NCBI GenBank assembly: GCA_038757945.1
Contig: JBCDGJ010000001.1
Coordinates: forward strand, 1-64,000
Direction of reading: 5' to 3'
Length of the DNA: 64,000 bases
Origin: CALHVX01 sp038757945
GTDB taxonomy: Bacteria; Pseudomonadota; Gammaproteobacteria; Pseudomonadales; Azotimanducaceae
Shown here: positions 13,331-22,492 of the stretch, piece after piece
Numbering within the stretch: the stretch's first letter is position 1
Layout: each line of letters begins with the position of its first letter
Position numbers and translations under genes: made by a program
The notes under the pieces: generated by a model
What the model saw: only the letters and a program-made list of their open reading frames with translations
What the model was told of the DNA's origin: nothing
Database searches by the model: none

Positions 13331-15321
13331 TCCCCGAGGTCGGACACGCGGCGGCTATCGCCACCTTCGTGCTGACCGCGCTGCTTGCGGTGGCCGGCCT
13401 GCTCGGCGCCGCGCGGCGGCAGCCAACGCTGCTGCGGCTGGCGCAGTCGCTGACCGTTGGCCAGTGGGTCTTCGCCGTGCTGGCCTTCCTGCTGCTCGCG
13501 AATGCCTTCGTTCAGGACGATTTCTCCGTGGCCTACGTCGCGCAGAACTCCAACAGCGCGCTGCCCTGGTACTTCAAGATCAGCGCGGTCTGGGGGGCTC
13601 ATGAAGGTTCCTTCCTGGTGTGGATCGTTGTGATGGCCAGCTGGATGCTCGCCGTGGCGCTGCGTGGGCAGCACCTGCCGGCAGACTTCCGCGGGCGAGT
13701 GCTCGGCGTGCTCGGGCTGCTGCAGACCGGCTTCGTTGCGTTTCTGCTGTTCACCAGCAACCCGTTCGAACGGCTCCTGCCGCTGCCGCCCGGGGAAGGC
13801 GCGGATCTCAACCCGCTGCTGCAGGATGTTGGCCTGATCGTGCATCCGCCGATTCTCTACTCCGGCTACGTCGGCTTTTCCGTCGCCTTTGCCTTTGCGA
13901 TCGCGGCGCTGATGAGCGGCCGCCTCGACGCAGCCTGGGCACGTTGGTCGCGACCCTGGACCAACGTGTCCTGGGCGTTTCTGACCGTCGGTATCGCCCT
14001 CGGCAGCTGGTGGGCCTATTACGAGCTCGGTTGGGGGGGCTGGTGGTTCTGGGATCCGGTTGAGAATGCGTCCTTCATGCCCTGGCTGGCCGGTACGGCG
14101 CTGATTCATTCGCTTGCCGTGACGGAGAAACGGGGCACCTTCAAGAGCTGGACGCTGCTGCTCGCCATCACAACCTTCAGCCTCAGCCTGCTCGGTGCGT
14201 TCATCGTGCGCTCTGGCGTGTTGACCTCGGTGCACGCCTTCGCGGTGGACCCGACCCGGGGCCTGTTCATCCTGATCTTCCTGCTGGTCGTGGTGGGCGG
14301 AGCGCTGCTGCTCTATGCCCTGCGGGCGACGCTGATCCGTTCCGCCGTGCGCTACGACGTGCTGAGCCGCGAAGCGTTCATGCTCATCAACAACCTGCTG
14401 CTCGTGGTGTCGCTTGCTGTTGTGCTGTACGGCACCCTGCATCCGTTAATCTACGAGGCGCTGACCGGCGGCCAGAAGTCGAGCGTCGGCGTGCCGTACT
14501 TCAATGCCGTGTTCGTGCCGCTCATGGTGCTGCTGGCGCTGGCGCTCGGTTGCGCCCCGGCCCTGCGCTGGAAGCGCACCGGGCTTGCCGAGCTGCGCCA
14601 GTCTCTGCAGTGGGTGGCGGTTGGTGCCGTTGTTCTCGGGCTGGTGCTGCCGTTGCTCGTGACCGGTGCGCTCACCTGGCAGGCGGCGCTGACCTTCGCG
14701 CTCGGCCTCTGGGTTGCCGGGTCACAGTTGAAGGACTGGCTGCGCATTGGCCTGACCCGCGCGCGCCCCGCCTACCACGGCATGGCGTTGGCACACCTTG
14801 GTTTTGCGGCCTGCCTGATCGGTGCGGGGCTGACCTCGCAGCTCTCGATCGAGCGTGACCTGCGCTTCGAGCCCGGGATGACCCAGGCCGTCGGCGATTA
14901 CCAGTTCCGCTTTGAGGGAACCGACGCGGTGACCGGGCCGAACTACCTGGCAGACCGGGGCAGCTTCCTGGTGTCCGATGCCGAAGGGCGGGAGCTCACG
15001 CGGCTGCGTCCGGAAAAGCGCCGCTACCTGGCGCGCAACAGCATCATGACGGAGGCTGCGATTGATGCGGGCGTGTTCCGCGATCTGTATGTCTCGCTGG
15101 GCGAACCGCTTGATCCGGATGCAGGCGTCTGGGCAGTGCGCGTGCAGGTCAAGCCGTTTGTGCGCTGGATCTGGGGCGGTGCTCTGCTCATGGCCATTGG
15201 TGGCGTGCTGGCGATCCTGGATGTCCGCTACCGGCGGCTGCGGCGGCGGGTCGCAGCACCGGCTGAGACGGACGCAGATCAGGCAGCGGGCGCGGCCGAA
15301 CCGGTAGCGGCGGCGGGCTGA
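13327..15321 (+). CDS. ccmF: Haem lyase subunit CcmF
   Basis: A 664-residue protein with many membrane helices and the haem-handling motif GWGGWWFWDPVENASFMPWL at about residues 237-256. A large periplasmic domain follows before a final membrane segment. CcmF is the core of the haem ligase that attaches haem to apocytochrome CXXCH motifs. ATG 13327 overlaps the ccmE stop. The C-terminal tail is Ala-rich and not conserved. Confidence 0.96.
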   Translation: MIPEVGHAAAIATFVLTALLAVAGLLGAARRQPTLLRLAQSLTVGQWVFAVLAFLLLANAFVQDDFSVAYVAQNSNSALPWYFKISAVWGAHEGSFLVWIVVMASWMLAVALRGQHLPADFRGRVLGVLGLLQTGFVAFLLFTSNPFERLLPLPPGEGADLNPLLQDVGLIVHPPILYSGYVGFSVAFAFAIAALMSGRLDAAWARWSRPWTNVSWAFLTVGIALGSWWAYYELGWGGWWFWDPVENASFMPWLAGTALIHSLAVTEKRGTFKSWTLLLAITTFSLSLLGAFIVRSGVLTSVHAFAVDPTRGLFILIFLLVVVGGALLLYALRATLIRSAVRYDVLSREAFMLINNLLLVVSLAVVLYGTLHPLIYEALTGGQKSSVGVPYFNAVFVPLMVLLALALGCAPALRWKRTGLAELRQSLQWVAVGAVVLGLVLPLLVTGALTWQAALTFALGLWVAGSQLKDWLRIGLTRARPAYHGMALAHLGFAACLIGAGLTSQLSIERDLRFEPGMTQAVGDYQFRFEGTDAVTGPNYLADRGSFLVSDAEGRELTRLRPEKRRYLARNSIMTEAAIDAGVFRDLYVSLGEPLDPDAGVWAVRVQVKPFVRWIWGGALLMAIGGVLAILDVRYRRLRRRVAAPAETDADQAAGAAEPVAAAG

Positions 15322-15324
15322 GCC

Positions 15325-15882
15325 ATGAGCCGTGCCAGCCTGTTCGTACCGTTGCTGGTTTTCCTGCTGATCCTGGGTTTCGGCTACCTCGGCTTTTCCC
15401 TGAACGATCCGCACGAGCTGCCCTCGGCGCTGCTGAACCAGCCGTTTCCGGAGTTCGAAGCCGAGCCGCTGACGCCCGGGGGGCAGACCCTGTCACGCGC
15501 GGATTTGCTGGGGCAGCCGGTGCTGGTAAACGTCTGGGCCACCTGGTGCCCAACCTGCCGCTCGGAGCACGAAGAGCTGAATCGCCTCCGTGCTGAGGAA
15601 GGGTTGAAGATCATCGGGATCAACTACAAGGATGACCCGGTCAAGGCGCGGCAGTGGCTGGCCCAGCTCGGCGATCCCTATACCTTCAACATTCAGGACA
15701 CCGACGGCCGGATCGGCGTCGAGCTTGGCGTCTACGGGGCGCCGGAGAGTTTTCTGCTCGATGCCGACGGCATCATCCGGTACAAGCGCGTCGGGGACGT
15801 AAACCCACGCATCTGGCGGGATGAGATCGAGCCGCTGCTGCGGCGCCTGCAGGGTGCCGCGGTCGCAGGCAGTGCCGGATGA
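15325..15882 (+). CDS. ccmG: Periplasmic thiol:disulfide oxidoreductase CcmG/DsbE
   Basis: 185 residues with an N-terminal membrane anchor and a thioredoxin fold. The active site WATWCPTCRSEH (Cys75, Cys78) and a central Glu region fit the reducing CcmG/DsbE class, which keeps apocytochrome c haem-binding cysteines reduced. The cis-proline loop is seen as GAPESFLLD. ATG 15325 lies 3 bases after the ccmF stop; the 3' end overlaps ccmH by 4 bases. Confidence 0.95.
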   Translation: MSRASLFVPLLVFLLILGFGYLGFSLNDPHELPSALLNQPFPEFEAEPLTPGGQTLSRADLLGQPVLVNVWATWCPTCRSEHEELNRLRAEEGLKIIGINYKDDPVKARQWLAQLGDPYTFNIQDTDGRIGVELGVYGAPESFLLDADGIIRYKRVGDVNPRIWRDEIEPLLRRLQGAAVAGSAG

Positions 15883-16355
15883 TACGCCTGTTGCTGATCC
15901 TCGCCGTGCTGTTGTTCGGTGGTGCCGGGCCGGTGCAGGCCGCGCCGGCCGGGAATCCGGTGGAGGTGCTGGTTTTTGCGGACGAAGCGCAGGAGCAGCA
16001 CTTCCGTGGTCTGGTTGCTGAGTTCCGCTGTCCGAAGTGTCTGAACACCAACCTGCTCGGGTCCGACGCGCCGATTGCGCGCGATCTGCGGCAGGCCGTC
16101 TATCGGCTCTCGATCGAAGAGGGACGCAGCGACGAGGCGGTGCGCGACTACCTGCAGCAACGCTATGGCGACTTCGTGCTGTACTCGCCGCCGCTGAAAG
16201 CATCCACGGTGCTGCTGTGGTTCGGGCCGCTGCTGCTCCTCATAGCCGGCCTGCTGGTCTGGCGGCGCACTGTCCGGGCGGCGGCTACGACCACGCCGGG
16301 TAGCCTCAGCACGACTGATCGGGAACGGCTCAACAAGTTGCTGGACGCGGATTAG
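15879..16355 (+). CDS. ccmH: Cytochrome c maturation protein CcmH (short form)
   Basis: 158 residues: a signal peptide ending VQAAPAG, the redox motif FRCPKCLNTNLL (Cys51, Cys54), a helical domain and one C-terminal membrane segment followed by a basic tail. This is the N-terminal half of E. coli CcmH; the TPR half is the separate CcmI downstream. The usual LRCPKCQNQ reads FRCPKCLNT, a conservative change around intact cysteines. ATG 15879 overlaps ccmG by 4 bases. Confidence 0.94.
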   Translation: MIRLLLILAVLLFGGAGPVQAAPAGNPVEVLVFADEAQEQHFRGLVAEFRCPKCLNTNLLGSDAPIARDLRQAVYRLSIEEGRSDEAVRDYLQQRYGDFVLYSPPLKASTVLLWFGPLLLLIAGLLVWRRTVRAAATTTPGSLSTTDRERLNKLLDAD

Positions 16356-17612
16356 ATGTTGCTCCTGTACGTTGTGGGCATCGCCCTGGCGACGCTGCCG
16401 TTTGTGCTGGTACCGCTGTGGCGCTCGCGTCCGCTGGCAGACCCCGAAGCGCGCGCAACTACAGCACCCGCAGCAACGCGGCTGGCGACGCTGCAGGCGC
16501 TCTATCGGGGTCGGCGCGAAGAGCTCGCGCGCGAGGCGGATGAAGGCATCCTCAGCGCGGCGGACCTCGAGCAGGCGTTGACCGAGCTGGATCGCAACGC
16601 ACTGCGGGATCTCGAGCAGGCGGCCGCTGCGGAGGCGGCAGCCACCGCAGCGGCGGCTGACAGCGCCGAACGCGGCCGGGTCTGGCTCTACGGATTTGCA
16701 GCGCTGGCCGTGGCGGGGGTGTTGGGTGGCTACCTGGCGCTCGGTGAACTGGAGGCGCCGCAGCTGGCCGGTGCTGAAGCGGTTCTTGCGCTGGCCGAAA
16801 CCGAGACCACGCAGCTGGACGACTGGCGCATCCGCCTCGAAGGGCGGGTCCTGGACCGACCGGCGGACGCCAAGTCGCACTACCTGCTTGGTCATATCGC
16901 CCTCAAACAGCGCCGGTTCGACGCGGCTGCCGACGCTTTTGCGGCCGCAAATCTCGCGAACGGTCAGCCCGACCCCGGCATCGACATCTACTGGCTGCAG
17001 GCGCGCTTTCTCGCTGCGGATGCGCGGCTCGACGAAACCAGCCAGGAGATCGTGCGTCGCCTGCTCGAGCAGGCGCCAAACCAGCCGGCGGTGCTGGAAA
17101 TCCTGGCGATTGATGCCCTTCGTTCGGGCCGCTTCAGCGATGCCGTCACGGTCCTCAACCGCGCGCTGGCCCAGCCGCTTGGGCCGGAACAGCGTCAGGC
17201 CCTGGAAGCCGGGCTGGCGCAGGCGCGTGGCCAGCTGGCGATCGCGCCTGGTGTGGCGACCGGCGGTCCGGCCGTCGACGTGTCGCTCGGTCTCGGTGAC
17301 CATCGACCGCCGGCGGGTGCAACGCTGTTTGTCATCGCGCGCCCCGCTGGCGGCGGCATGCCCTTCGCGGTGGTGCGGCGTCCGGGCCCGGACTATCCCC
17401 AGCAGGTGCGCCTCGACGATCTGGTCAGCATGAATCCGGCGCGACCGCTGTCCAGCGCAGGCACCGTCGAAATCGTCGTGCGCCTGAGCCGCAGCGGACA
17501 GCCCATGGCGCAGCCCGGTGACTGGGAGTGGCGCTCGCCGGTGCTGGATCTGGCCGCGACGGAAGACTGGCCCATCGCCGTCGAGGCACAACTCGCGCCG
17601 CCGACCTCTTAA
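16356..17612 (+). CDS. ccmI: Cytochrome c biogenesis TPR protein CcmI
   Basis: 418 residues: an N-terminal membrane helix, a Glu/Ala-rich cytoplasmic coiled segment, a second membrane helix, then periplasmic TPR units (LLGHIALKQRRFDAAADAF and following) and a C-terminal beta-rich domain typical of long CcmI. It chaperones apocytochrome c to the CcmFH ligase. ATG 16356 abuts the ccmH stop. It is the last gene of the ppnN-ccm run; a 125-bp gap precedes the GntR gene. Confidence 0.93.
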   Translation: MLLLYVVGIALATLPFVLVPLWRSRPLADPEARATTAPAATRLATLQALYRGRREELAREADEGILSAADLEQALTELDRNALRDLEQAAAAEAAATAAAADSAERGRVWLYGFAALAVAGVLGGYLALGELEAPQLAGAEAVLALAETETTQLDDWRIRLEGRVLDRPADAKSHYLLGHIALKQRRFDAAADAFAAANLANGQPDPGIDIYWLQARFLAADARLDETSQEIVRRLLEQAPNQPAVLEILAIDALRSGRFSDAVTVLNRALAQPLGPEQRQALEAGLAQARGQLAIAPGVATGGPAVDVSLGLGDHRPPAGATLFVIARPAGGGMPFAVVRRPGPDYPQQVRLDDLVSMNPARPLSSAGTVEIVVRLSRSGQPMAQPGDWEWRSPVLDLAATEDWPIAVEAQLAPPTS

Positions 17613-17737
17613 GGTCCGACCAATCGCCCGGTAGCGTTCAGCGGCGGCCGGCTCAACGGCTGCCATCGCAGCTGGAACTCTGGTCTCTGTGCTGCTGTCC
17701 AACCAGAGAGCGCAGCAATTCGACCGGAGGATGGTCA

Positions 17738-18442
17738 ATGAACATGACGGCAAGTACCGGTGGCAACTGTATTGGCGAATGGGCCACACCGACGCAGAGC
17801 ACAACCGAGCGGGTTGCGGCTCAGCTCGGACGAGAGATCGTGGAGGCGCAGCGGCCCGGCGGTTCGCGCCTGCAGGAAATGACCCTGGCGCGGCAGCTCG
17901 GTGTGTCACGAGGCTCGGTCCGCGAGGCTCTACTGCTGTTGCAACGTCAGCAGCTGATTGACATCGAGCCACGGCGGGGTGCCAAGGTTCGAGAGTTTCG
18001 CAAAGAAGAAATTTGCGAATTTTCAGAGATTTACACGGATCTTCAGAAGCGTTTGGTTAGATCCCTTTGCCGTCTGCCGGCCGATCTGGATGCGGCGCTT
18101 GCTCAGGTCATCGAAGCCAAGCGCGAAGCGGTCGCGGCCGGCGACCGCGATGCGGCGACCTATGCTACCGAGCAGTTCATCGCCATTCTGGCCGCGCACG
18201 GGGACAACGACTACCTGGTCAATCTGATCCGGACGCTGGCGCCGGTTCGCCTGCGGCTGGCGTTCCGCGCAGCCAAACACCCGCGCTTCGACCCGCAGGA
18301 CGACCTGCGCTATCACCAGGCCCTGAGTGATGCGCTGAAGAGTCGCGACGAGGCGCGGTCGCTCGAGCTGATCGAAGCGCACGCGCGTCGTGAGCGCGCG
18401 CTTGCGCTTGATCTGGTCGCCACCACGCGGGGCGCCGACTGA
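17738..18442 (+). CDS. GntR-family transcriptional regulator, FCD-type
   Basis: 234 residues with an N-terminal winged helix (LARQLGVSRGSVREALLLLQ at about 49-68, then the wing IEPRRGAKV) and a helical C-terminal effector domain of the FadR/VanR (FCD) group. ATG 17738 is chosen because CGGAGG at 17724-17730 lies 7 bases upstream. The effector is unknown. The gene stands alone between ccmI and smc, so its targets cannot be inferred from context. Confidence 0.9.
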   Translation: MNMTASTGGNCIGEWATPTQSTTERVAAQLGREIVEAQRPGGSRLQEMTLARQLGVSRGSVREALLLLQRQQLIDIEPRRGAKVREFRKEEICEFSEIYTDLQKRLVRSLCRLPADLDAALAQVIEAKREAVAAGDRDAATYATEQFIAILAAHGDNDYLVNLIRTLAPVRLRLAFRAAKHPRFDPQDDLRYHQALSDALKSRDEARSLELIEAHARRERALALDLVATTRGAD

Positions 18443-18876
18443 TCGAGTGCTGGTCATTGCTGCGCTGAGCGCAACAGCGGTGACTGCCATCCCGGCACCG
18501 TCGTAATCCGCCACGGCTGTCGGAGCCGGCGTCCGGCACCAGCGCGAACCGCCCGGCAGGAGTCGCCGGCCGGGCTGTCGTAGCGCGCCTGCAGCGGCTT
18601 GTTCAGGCGACGGCACGCAAGCTGGTTGTTGGTCTGTTCGGACCTCTGAGCAGAGCTGAGTAGTGCGCGTTTGCAGTTTCCCCTTGCTTTCGCGTGCTGC
18701 TGCCACAACAAGCTGCTGAACTTGATTCCGCTGCGGTGGATGGCCGGCACATCTCCAGCTTTTTTTTCAGTTTCTGTCGTCCTCGCTTTTGATTAGACTG
18801 CACCGCTTGTCGCGGTTTCGGCCGCTGCGCGCTTCAGCGGGCGATTCCGGTTTTTCCGAGAGGTTTTCGAAGTACG
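18443..18876. other. Intergenic region upstream of smc
   Basis: This 434-bp stretch has no supported gene. It contains a GC-rich inverted repeat (GCCCGG at 18551-18556 / CCGGGC at 18570-18575) that could end the GntR transcript but lacks a T tract. Beyond it lies an AT-richer part with a run of eight T near 18770 and TTTTGATTAGACTG at 18787-18800, where a promoter for smc is plausible. The promoter idea is weak because no good -35 element is seen. Confidence 0.45.
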
Positions 18877-21800
18877 GTGCGACTCAAGCAGATCAAGCTT
18901 GCGGGGTTCAAATCTTTCGTCGATCCAACGACGGTTACCCTGCCTTCCAATCGCTGCGCAGTCGTTGGCCCCAATGGGTGCGGCAAGTCCAACATCATCG
19001 ACGCCGTACGCTGGGTTATGGGCGAAAGCTCCGCCAAGCAGCTGCGGGGCGAAAACATCACCGACGTCATCTTCAGCGGTTCGAACTCACGGCAGCCGAC
19101 CAGCCAGGCGAGCATCGAGCTGGTCTTCGACAACAGCGATGGCCGCATCGGCGGTGAATACTCGGCCTACGCGGAGATCGCCATCCGCCGCCAGGTCAAT
19201 CGCGAATCGCAGTCCACGTATTTTCTGAACGGCCAGAAGTGTCGCCGCCGCGACATCCACGACGTGTTCCTGGGTACCGGCTTCGGGCCGCGCAGCTACT
19301 CGATCATCGAGCAGGGCATGATCAGCCAGCTGGTTGAAGCCAAGCCGGAAGAGCTGCGGGTGCATCTCGAAGAAGCGGCTGGCATATCGAAGTACAAGGA
19401 GCGGCGTCGCGAAACGGAAAACCGGATTCGTCATACGCGAGACAACCTGTCGCGAATCAACGACATCCGCGAAGAACTTGGAAAGCAGCTCGAGCGCCTG
19501 AATCGTCAGGCCAAGGCGGCCGAGCAGTATCAGACGTTGAAGCTCGAGGAGCGCAGGCTCAATGCCGAGCTCCTGGTCATCCGTCTGGGAGCGGTGGAAG
19601 ACACCCTGACGACGGCCGAGAGCGCGGTGCGCGATGCCGAGGTTGAACTCGAGAAGACGCAGGCGGAACGCAGCGGGCTTGTGGCCGAAACCGAGGCCCG
19701 GCGGCGTGAGCACGCTGATCACTCCGACCGCTTCAATGCCGTGCAGGGCCACTTCTACAAGCTTGGCGCCGACATTGCCCGGGTCGAGGAGGCTATTGCC
19801 TTCAACGCGGAGCGGGTCGAGCAGCTCGAGCTCGACCTGACGACCGTGGTTGAACGGCTGGCGGAAGCCGAGGAGCAGCTCACCGGTGATGCCAGCCAGA
19901 TCGAGAGCTTCGAGCGCGAGCTGCTGGCGTTGGCGCCGGATATCGAGGCGGCGGGTGCTGCAGATCGGGAACACGCCCAGGCGCTCGAAACGCTGGAGCA
20001 GAGCTTCGCCGAGTGGCAGCTCGGTTGGGACGCCTTTGCCGCCGAGGCTGCCGCGGCGGAACGCAATACCAGCGTCGTCGCTGCGCGGATCGATTACCTC
20101 GAACAGCTGCTGGACCGACTCCGACACCGCTCGACGGCGCTGGCCCAGGATGCTGCGTCGCTGCCGGATGCCGATGGCAGCGTCGTCGATTCGCTGGCGG
20201 CTGCCATCAGCGAGCAGGAAGCCGCCGTGCGCGCCGCTGAGACCGCGGTTGACGGCTGTTTGAAAGCACTGGCGGACAACCGCGAACAGCTTGGCGCGGC
20301 GGAAGCCGAGCTCGACGAGGCGCGGAATCAGGTTCAGGCGCTGCGGCGCGATCTGGCGGCGCTGCAGGCGCGGCAGCAGGCAGCGCTCGGCAAAGACGAT
20401 CAGGCGGCGCAAAGCTGGATTCAGGCCGCCGGCCTCGCCGGTATGCCCCGGGTGGGCGAACACCTTGCGGTCGTATCGGGCTGGGAGCGCGCCATCGAGT
20501 GTGTGCTGCAGCCCTATCTGCAGGCGCTGGAAGTCCCGAGTATCGAGCCCCACCTGGCGCAGCTGGCAGAGCTCGAGACCGGCGCTGTGGCGCTGGTTGA
20601 GCAGCGCTCCGGCGTGATCGCACCGGATGCTCGGCCCGAGGTCGAGCTGCCGCTGCTTGCCTCGCTGGTGCGGCAGGGCACGCAGGAGGCCGGCAACCGG
20701 CTTGATCTGGGTACCGTGCTCACCGGCGTCTATGCCGCCAGCTCTCTCGAGGTTGCCCTGGCGGCGCGACCGCGGTTGCGGCCCGGCGAAAGCCTGGTGA
20801 CCCGGGAAGGGGTCTGGATGGGCCCCGACTGGGTGCGCGGTGGTCTCGATGGTGCTGCGGAAACCGGCATCCTTGAGCTCGGTCTCGAGATCGAGCGGAC
20901 CAGTCTTGCCCTCGAAGAAGCCGACGCCCGGCAGGCGCGCGCGCAGCGAGCGGTAGTGGAATGCCGGGCCGCACAGGAACAGCACGAGCAGGACCGCGAT
21001 GCGGCGCAGCGACGGGTGCGCGAAGCGAGCGAAGCGCTGGCCCAGCTCCGCACCAGCCACGGCGTCGAGCGTGTGCAGCAGGAACAGACCTCGGAGCGCC
21101 GCAGCCGCCTGGCAGCGGAGCGTGACGAGCTCGCGACACAGATCGATGCGGAGCAGCAGCAGCTGTCAGAAACGCAAAGCGCGCTGGCCGCAGCGCAGGC
21201 GACGGAAGCTGCCCTCAGCGATCAGCGCGGCGTGCGACAGGCAGAACGGGATGAGCTCAACCTGGCGCTGGAGACCGCCCGTGCCGCGGCCCGGGCCAGC
21301 CGCGACGCCTTCCATCGGGTTGATCTCGACCGGCAGCGCCTGGAATCCGGCCTCAACGCAAGCCGTGCTGCCCGTGAGCGCCTGTCACGGCAGGTGGAAG
21401 ACCTCAAGCGGCAGCGCGATCAGCTTGAAGCAAGCATCACCGCCAGCCGGCAGCCGTTGCCGGAGCTCCGCAGGGATCTCGAAGGCAAGCTCACCGAACG
21501 CACGACCGTCGAGCAGGAGCTCGCTGAGGTACGGCGGCAGATGGAAGCTGCCGAAGCTGCGGTTCGGGGGCTGGAAGCAAAGCGCAACGAGGTTGAACAA
21601 CGGCTCGAGGGCGCCCGCAGCGCGGTAGAGGACGCGCGGCTGGAGCGACAGGGCCTGCTCGTCAGCCGGGGTAACCTGGAGGAGCAGCTCGATCAGGCGC
21701 TGGTTGGTACCGAGTCCACCCGGGAAGGCTTGCGTGCTGAGCTGCCTCCAGAGGCGGAGGCGCAGACCTGGGAAGAATCTCTCGCTAAACTGGACCGGAA

Positions 21801-22425
21801 GATCCAGCGGCTGGGACCAATCAACCTGGCGGCGATTGACGAGTATCAAAGCGAACAGGAACGCAAGACGTACCTGGACCAACAGAACGAAGATTTAGAA
21901 GAAGCGTTGGAAACGCTGCTGGGTGCGATCCGCAAGATCGATCGCGAGACCCGGCAGCTGTTCAAAGAAACGTTCGAAACGGTAAACACCCGTCTGGGAG
22001 AATTATTCCCGAAAGTGTTTGGCGGGGGACACGCCAGTCTGGAACTGACCGGGGAGGATCTGCTCGATACCGGAGTCACGCTTATGGCGCGGCCGCCGGG
22101 GAAACGAAACGCCAGTATTCATCTGCTTTCTGGTGGGGAGAAAGCAATGACGGCGGTGGCACTGATTTTTGCCATCTTTCATCTCAATCCGAGCCCGGTT
22201 TGCCTGCTCGATGAGGTTGATGCGCCGTTGGACGACAGCAATACGACGCGTTTCGCAGAGTTGATCAAGGAGATGTCGGAAGACGTACAGTTCGTCGTCA
22301 TCACCCACAATAAGATCACCATGGAAATGGCGGATCACCTCATGGGCGTGACCATGCAGGAAGCGGGTGTCTCACGGCTGGTGTCGGTCGATGTCGAAGA
22401 AGCGGCGGCAATGGCGGCAAGCTGA
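18877..22425 (+). CDS. smc: Chromosome segregation protein SMC
   Basis: 1182 residues, full family length. The N-terminal ATPase half has Walker A GPNGCGKSNIIDAVRWVMGE; two long Glu/Arg-rich coiled coils flank a hinge around residues 505-660 (GMPRVGEHLAVVSGWERAIE). The C-terminal half has signature LLSGGEKAMTAVALIFA and Walker B CLLDEVDAPLDDSN. SMC with ScpAB organises the chromosome. The start is GTG 18877 (MRLKQIKLAGFKSF), the conserved N-terminus. No scpA/B lies nearby, as is usual in this neighbourhood. zipA follows after 67 bp. Confidence 0.97.
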   Translation: MRLKQIKLAGFKSFVDPTTVTLPSNRCAVVGPNGCGKSNIIDAVRWVMGESSAKQLRGENITDVIFSGSNSRQPTSQASIELVFDNSDGRIGGEYSAYAEIAIRRQVNRESQSTYFLNGQKCRRRDIHDVFLGTGFGPRSYSIIEQGMISQLVEAKPEELRVHLEEAAGISKYKERRRETENRIRHTRDNLSRINDIREELGKQLERLNRQAKAAEQYQTLKLEERRLNAELLVIRLGAVEDTLTTAESAVRDAEVELEKTQAERSGLVAETEARRREHADHSDRFNAVQGHFYKLGADIARVEEAIAFNAERVEQLELDLTTVVERLAEAEEQLTGDASQIESFERELLALAPDIEAAGAADREHAQALETLEQSFAEWQLGWDAFAAEAAAAERNTSVVAARIDYLEQLLDRLRHRSTALAQDAASLPDADGSVVDSLAAAISEQEAAVRAAETAVDGCLKALADNREQLGAAEAELDEARNQVQALRRDLAALQARQQAALGKDDQAAQSWIQAAGLAGMPRVGEHLAVVSGWERAIECVLQPYLQALEVPSIEPHLAQLAELETGAVALVEQRSGVIAPDARPEVELPLLASLVRQGTQEAGNRLDLGTVLTGVYAASSLEVALAARPRLRPGESLVTREGVWMGPDWVRGGLDGAAETGILELGLEIERTSLALEEADARQARAQRAVVECRAAQEQHEQDRDAAQRRVREASEALAQLRTSHGVERVQQEQTSERRSRLAAERDELATQIDAEQQQLSETQSALAAAQATEAALSDQRGVRQAERDELNLALETARAAARASRDAFHRVDLDRQRLESGLNASRAARERLSRQVEDLKRQRDQLEASITASRQPLPELRRDLEGKLTERTTVEQELAEVRRQMEAAEAAVRGLEAKRNEVEQRLEGARSAVEDARLERQGLLVSRGNLEEQLDQALVGTESTREGLRAELPPEAEAQTWEESLAKLDRKIQRLGPINLAAIDEYQSEQERKTYLDQQNEDLEEALETLLGAIRKIDRETRQLFKETFETVNTRLGELFPKVFGGGHASLELTGEDLLDTGVTLMARPPGKRNASIHLLSGGEKAMTAVALIFAIFHLNPSPVCLLDEVDAPLDDSNTTRFAELIKEMSEDVQFVVITHNKITMEMADHLMGVTMQEAGVSRLVSVDVEEAAAMAAS

Positions 22426-22461
22426 GCAATCAGCGGTCGGAGCGTCTGCTTGACCCCGGAC

Positions 22462-22480
22462 CAACCGGTACTGCCGGTTG
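22462..22480 (+). promoter_or_regulatory. Hairpin just upstream of the zipA ribosome binding site
   Basis: A perfect 7-bp inverted repeat (CAACCGG / CCGGTTG) with a five-base loop ends one base before the zipA Shine-Dalgarno sequence GGAGG (22482-22486). It could act as a weak terminator of smc or modulate access to the zipA ribosome site. No T tract follows. Confidence 0.5.
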
Positions 22481-22492
22481 TGGAGGAACCCG

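Noticed and set aside
15732..17972. 746-codon minus-strand open frame
   Set aside because: Antisense to ccmG, ccmH and ccmI and crosses gene boundaries; a codon-bias shadow.
19087..21060. 657-codon minus-strand open frame
   Set aside because: Antisense to smc, which is complete and canonical.
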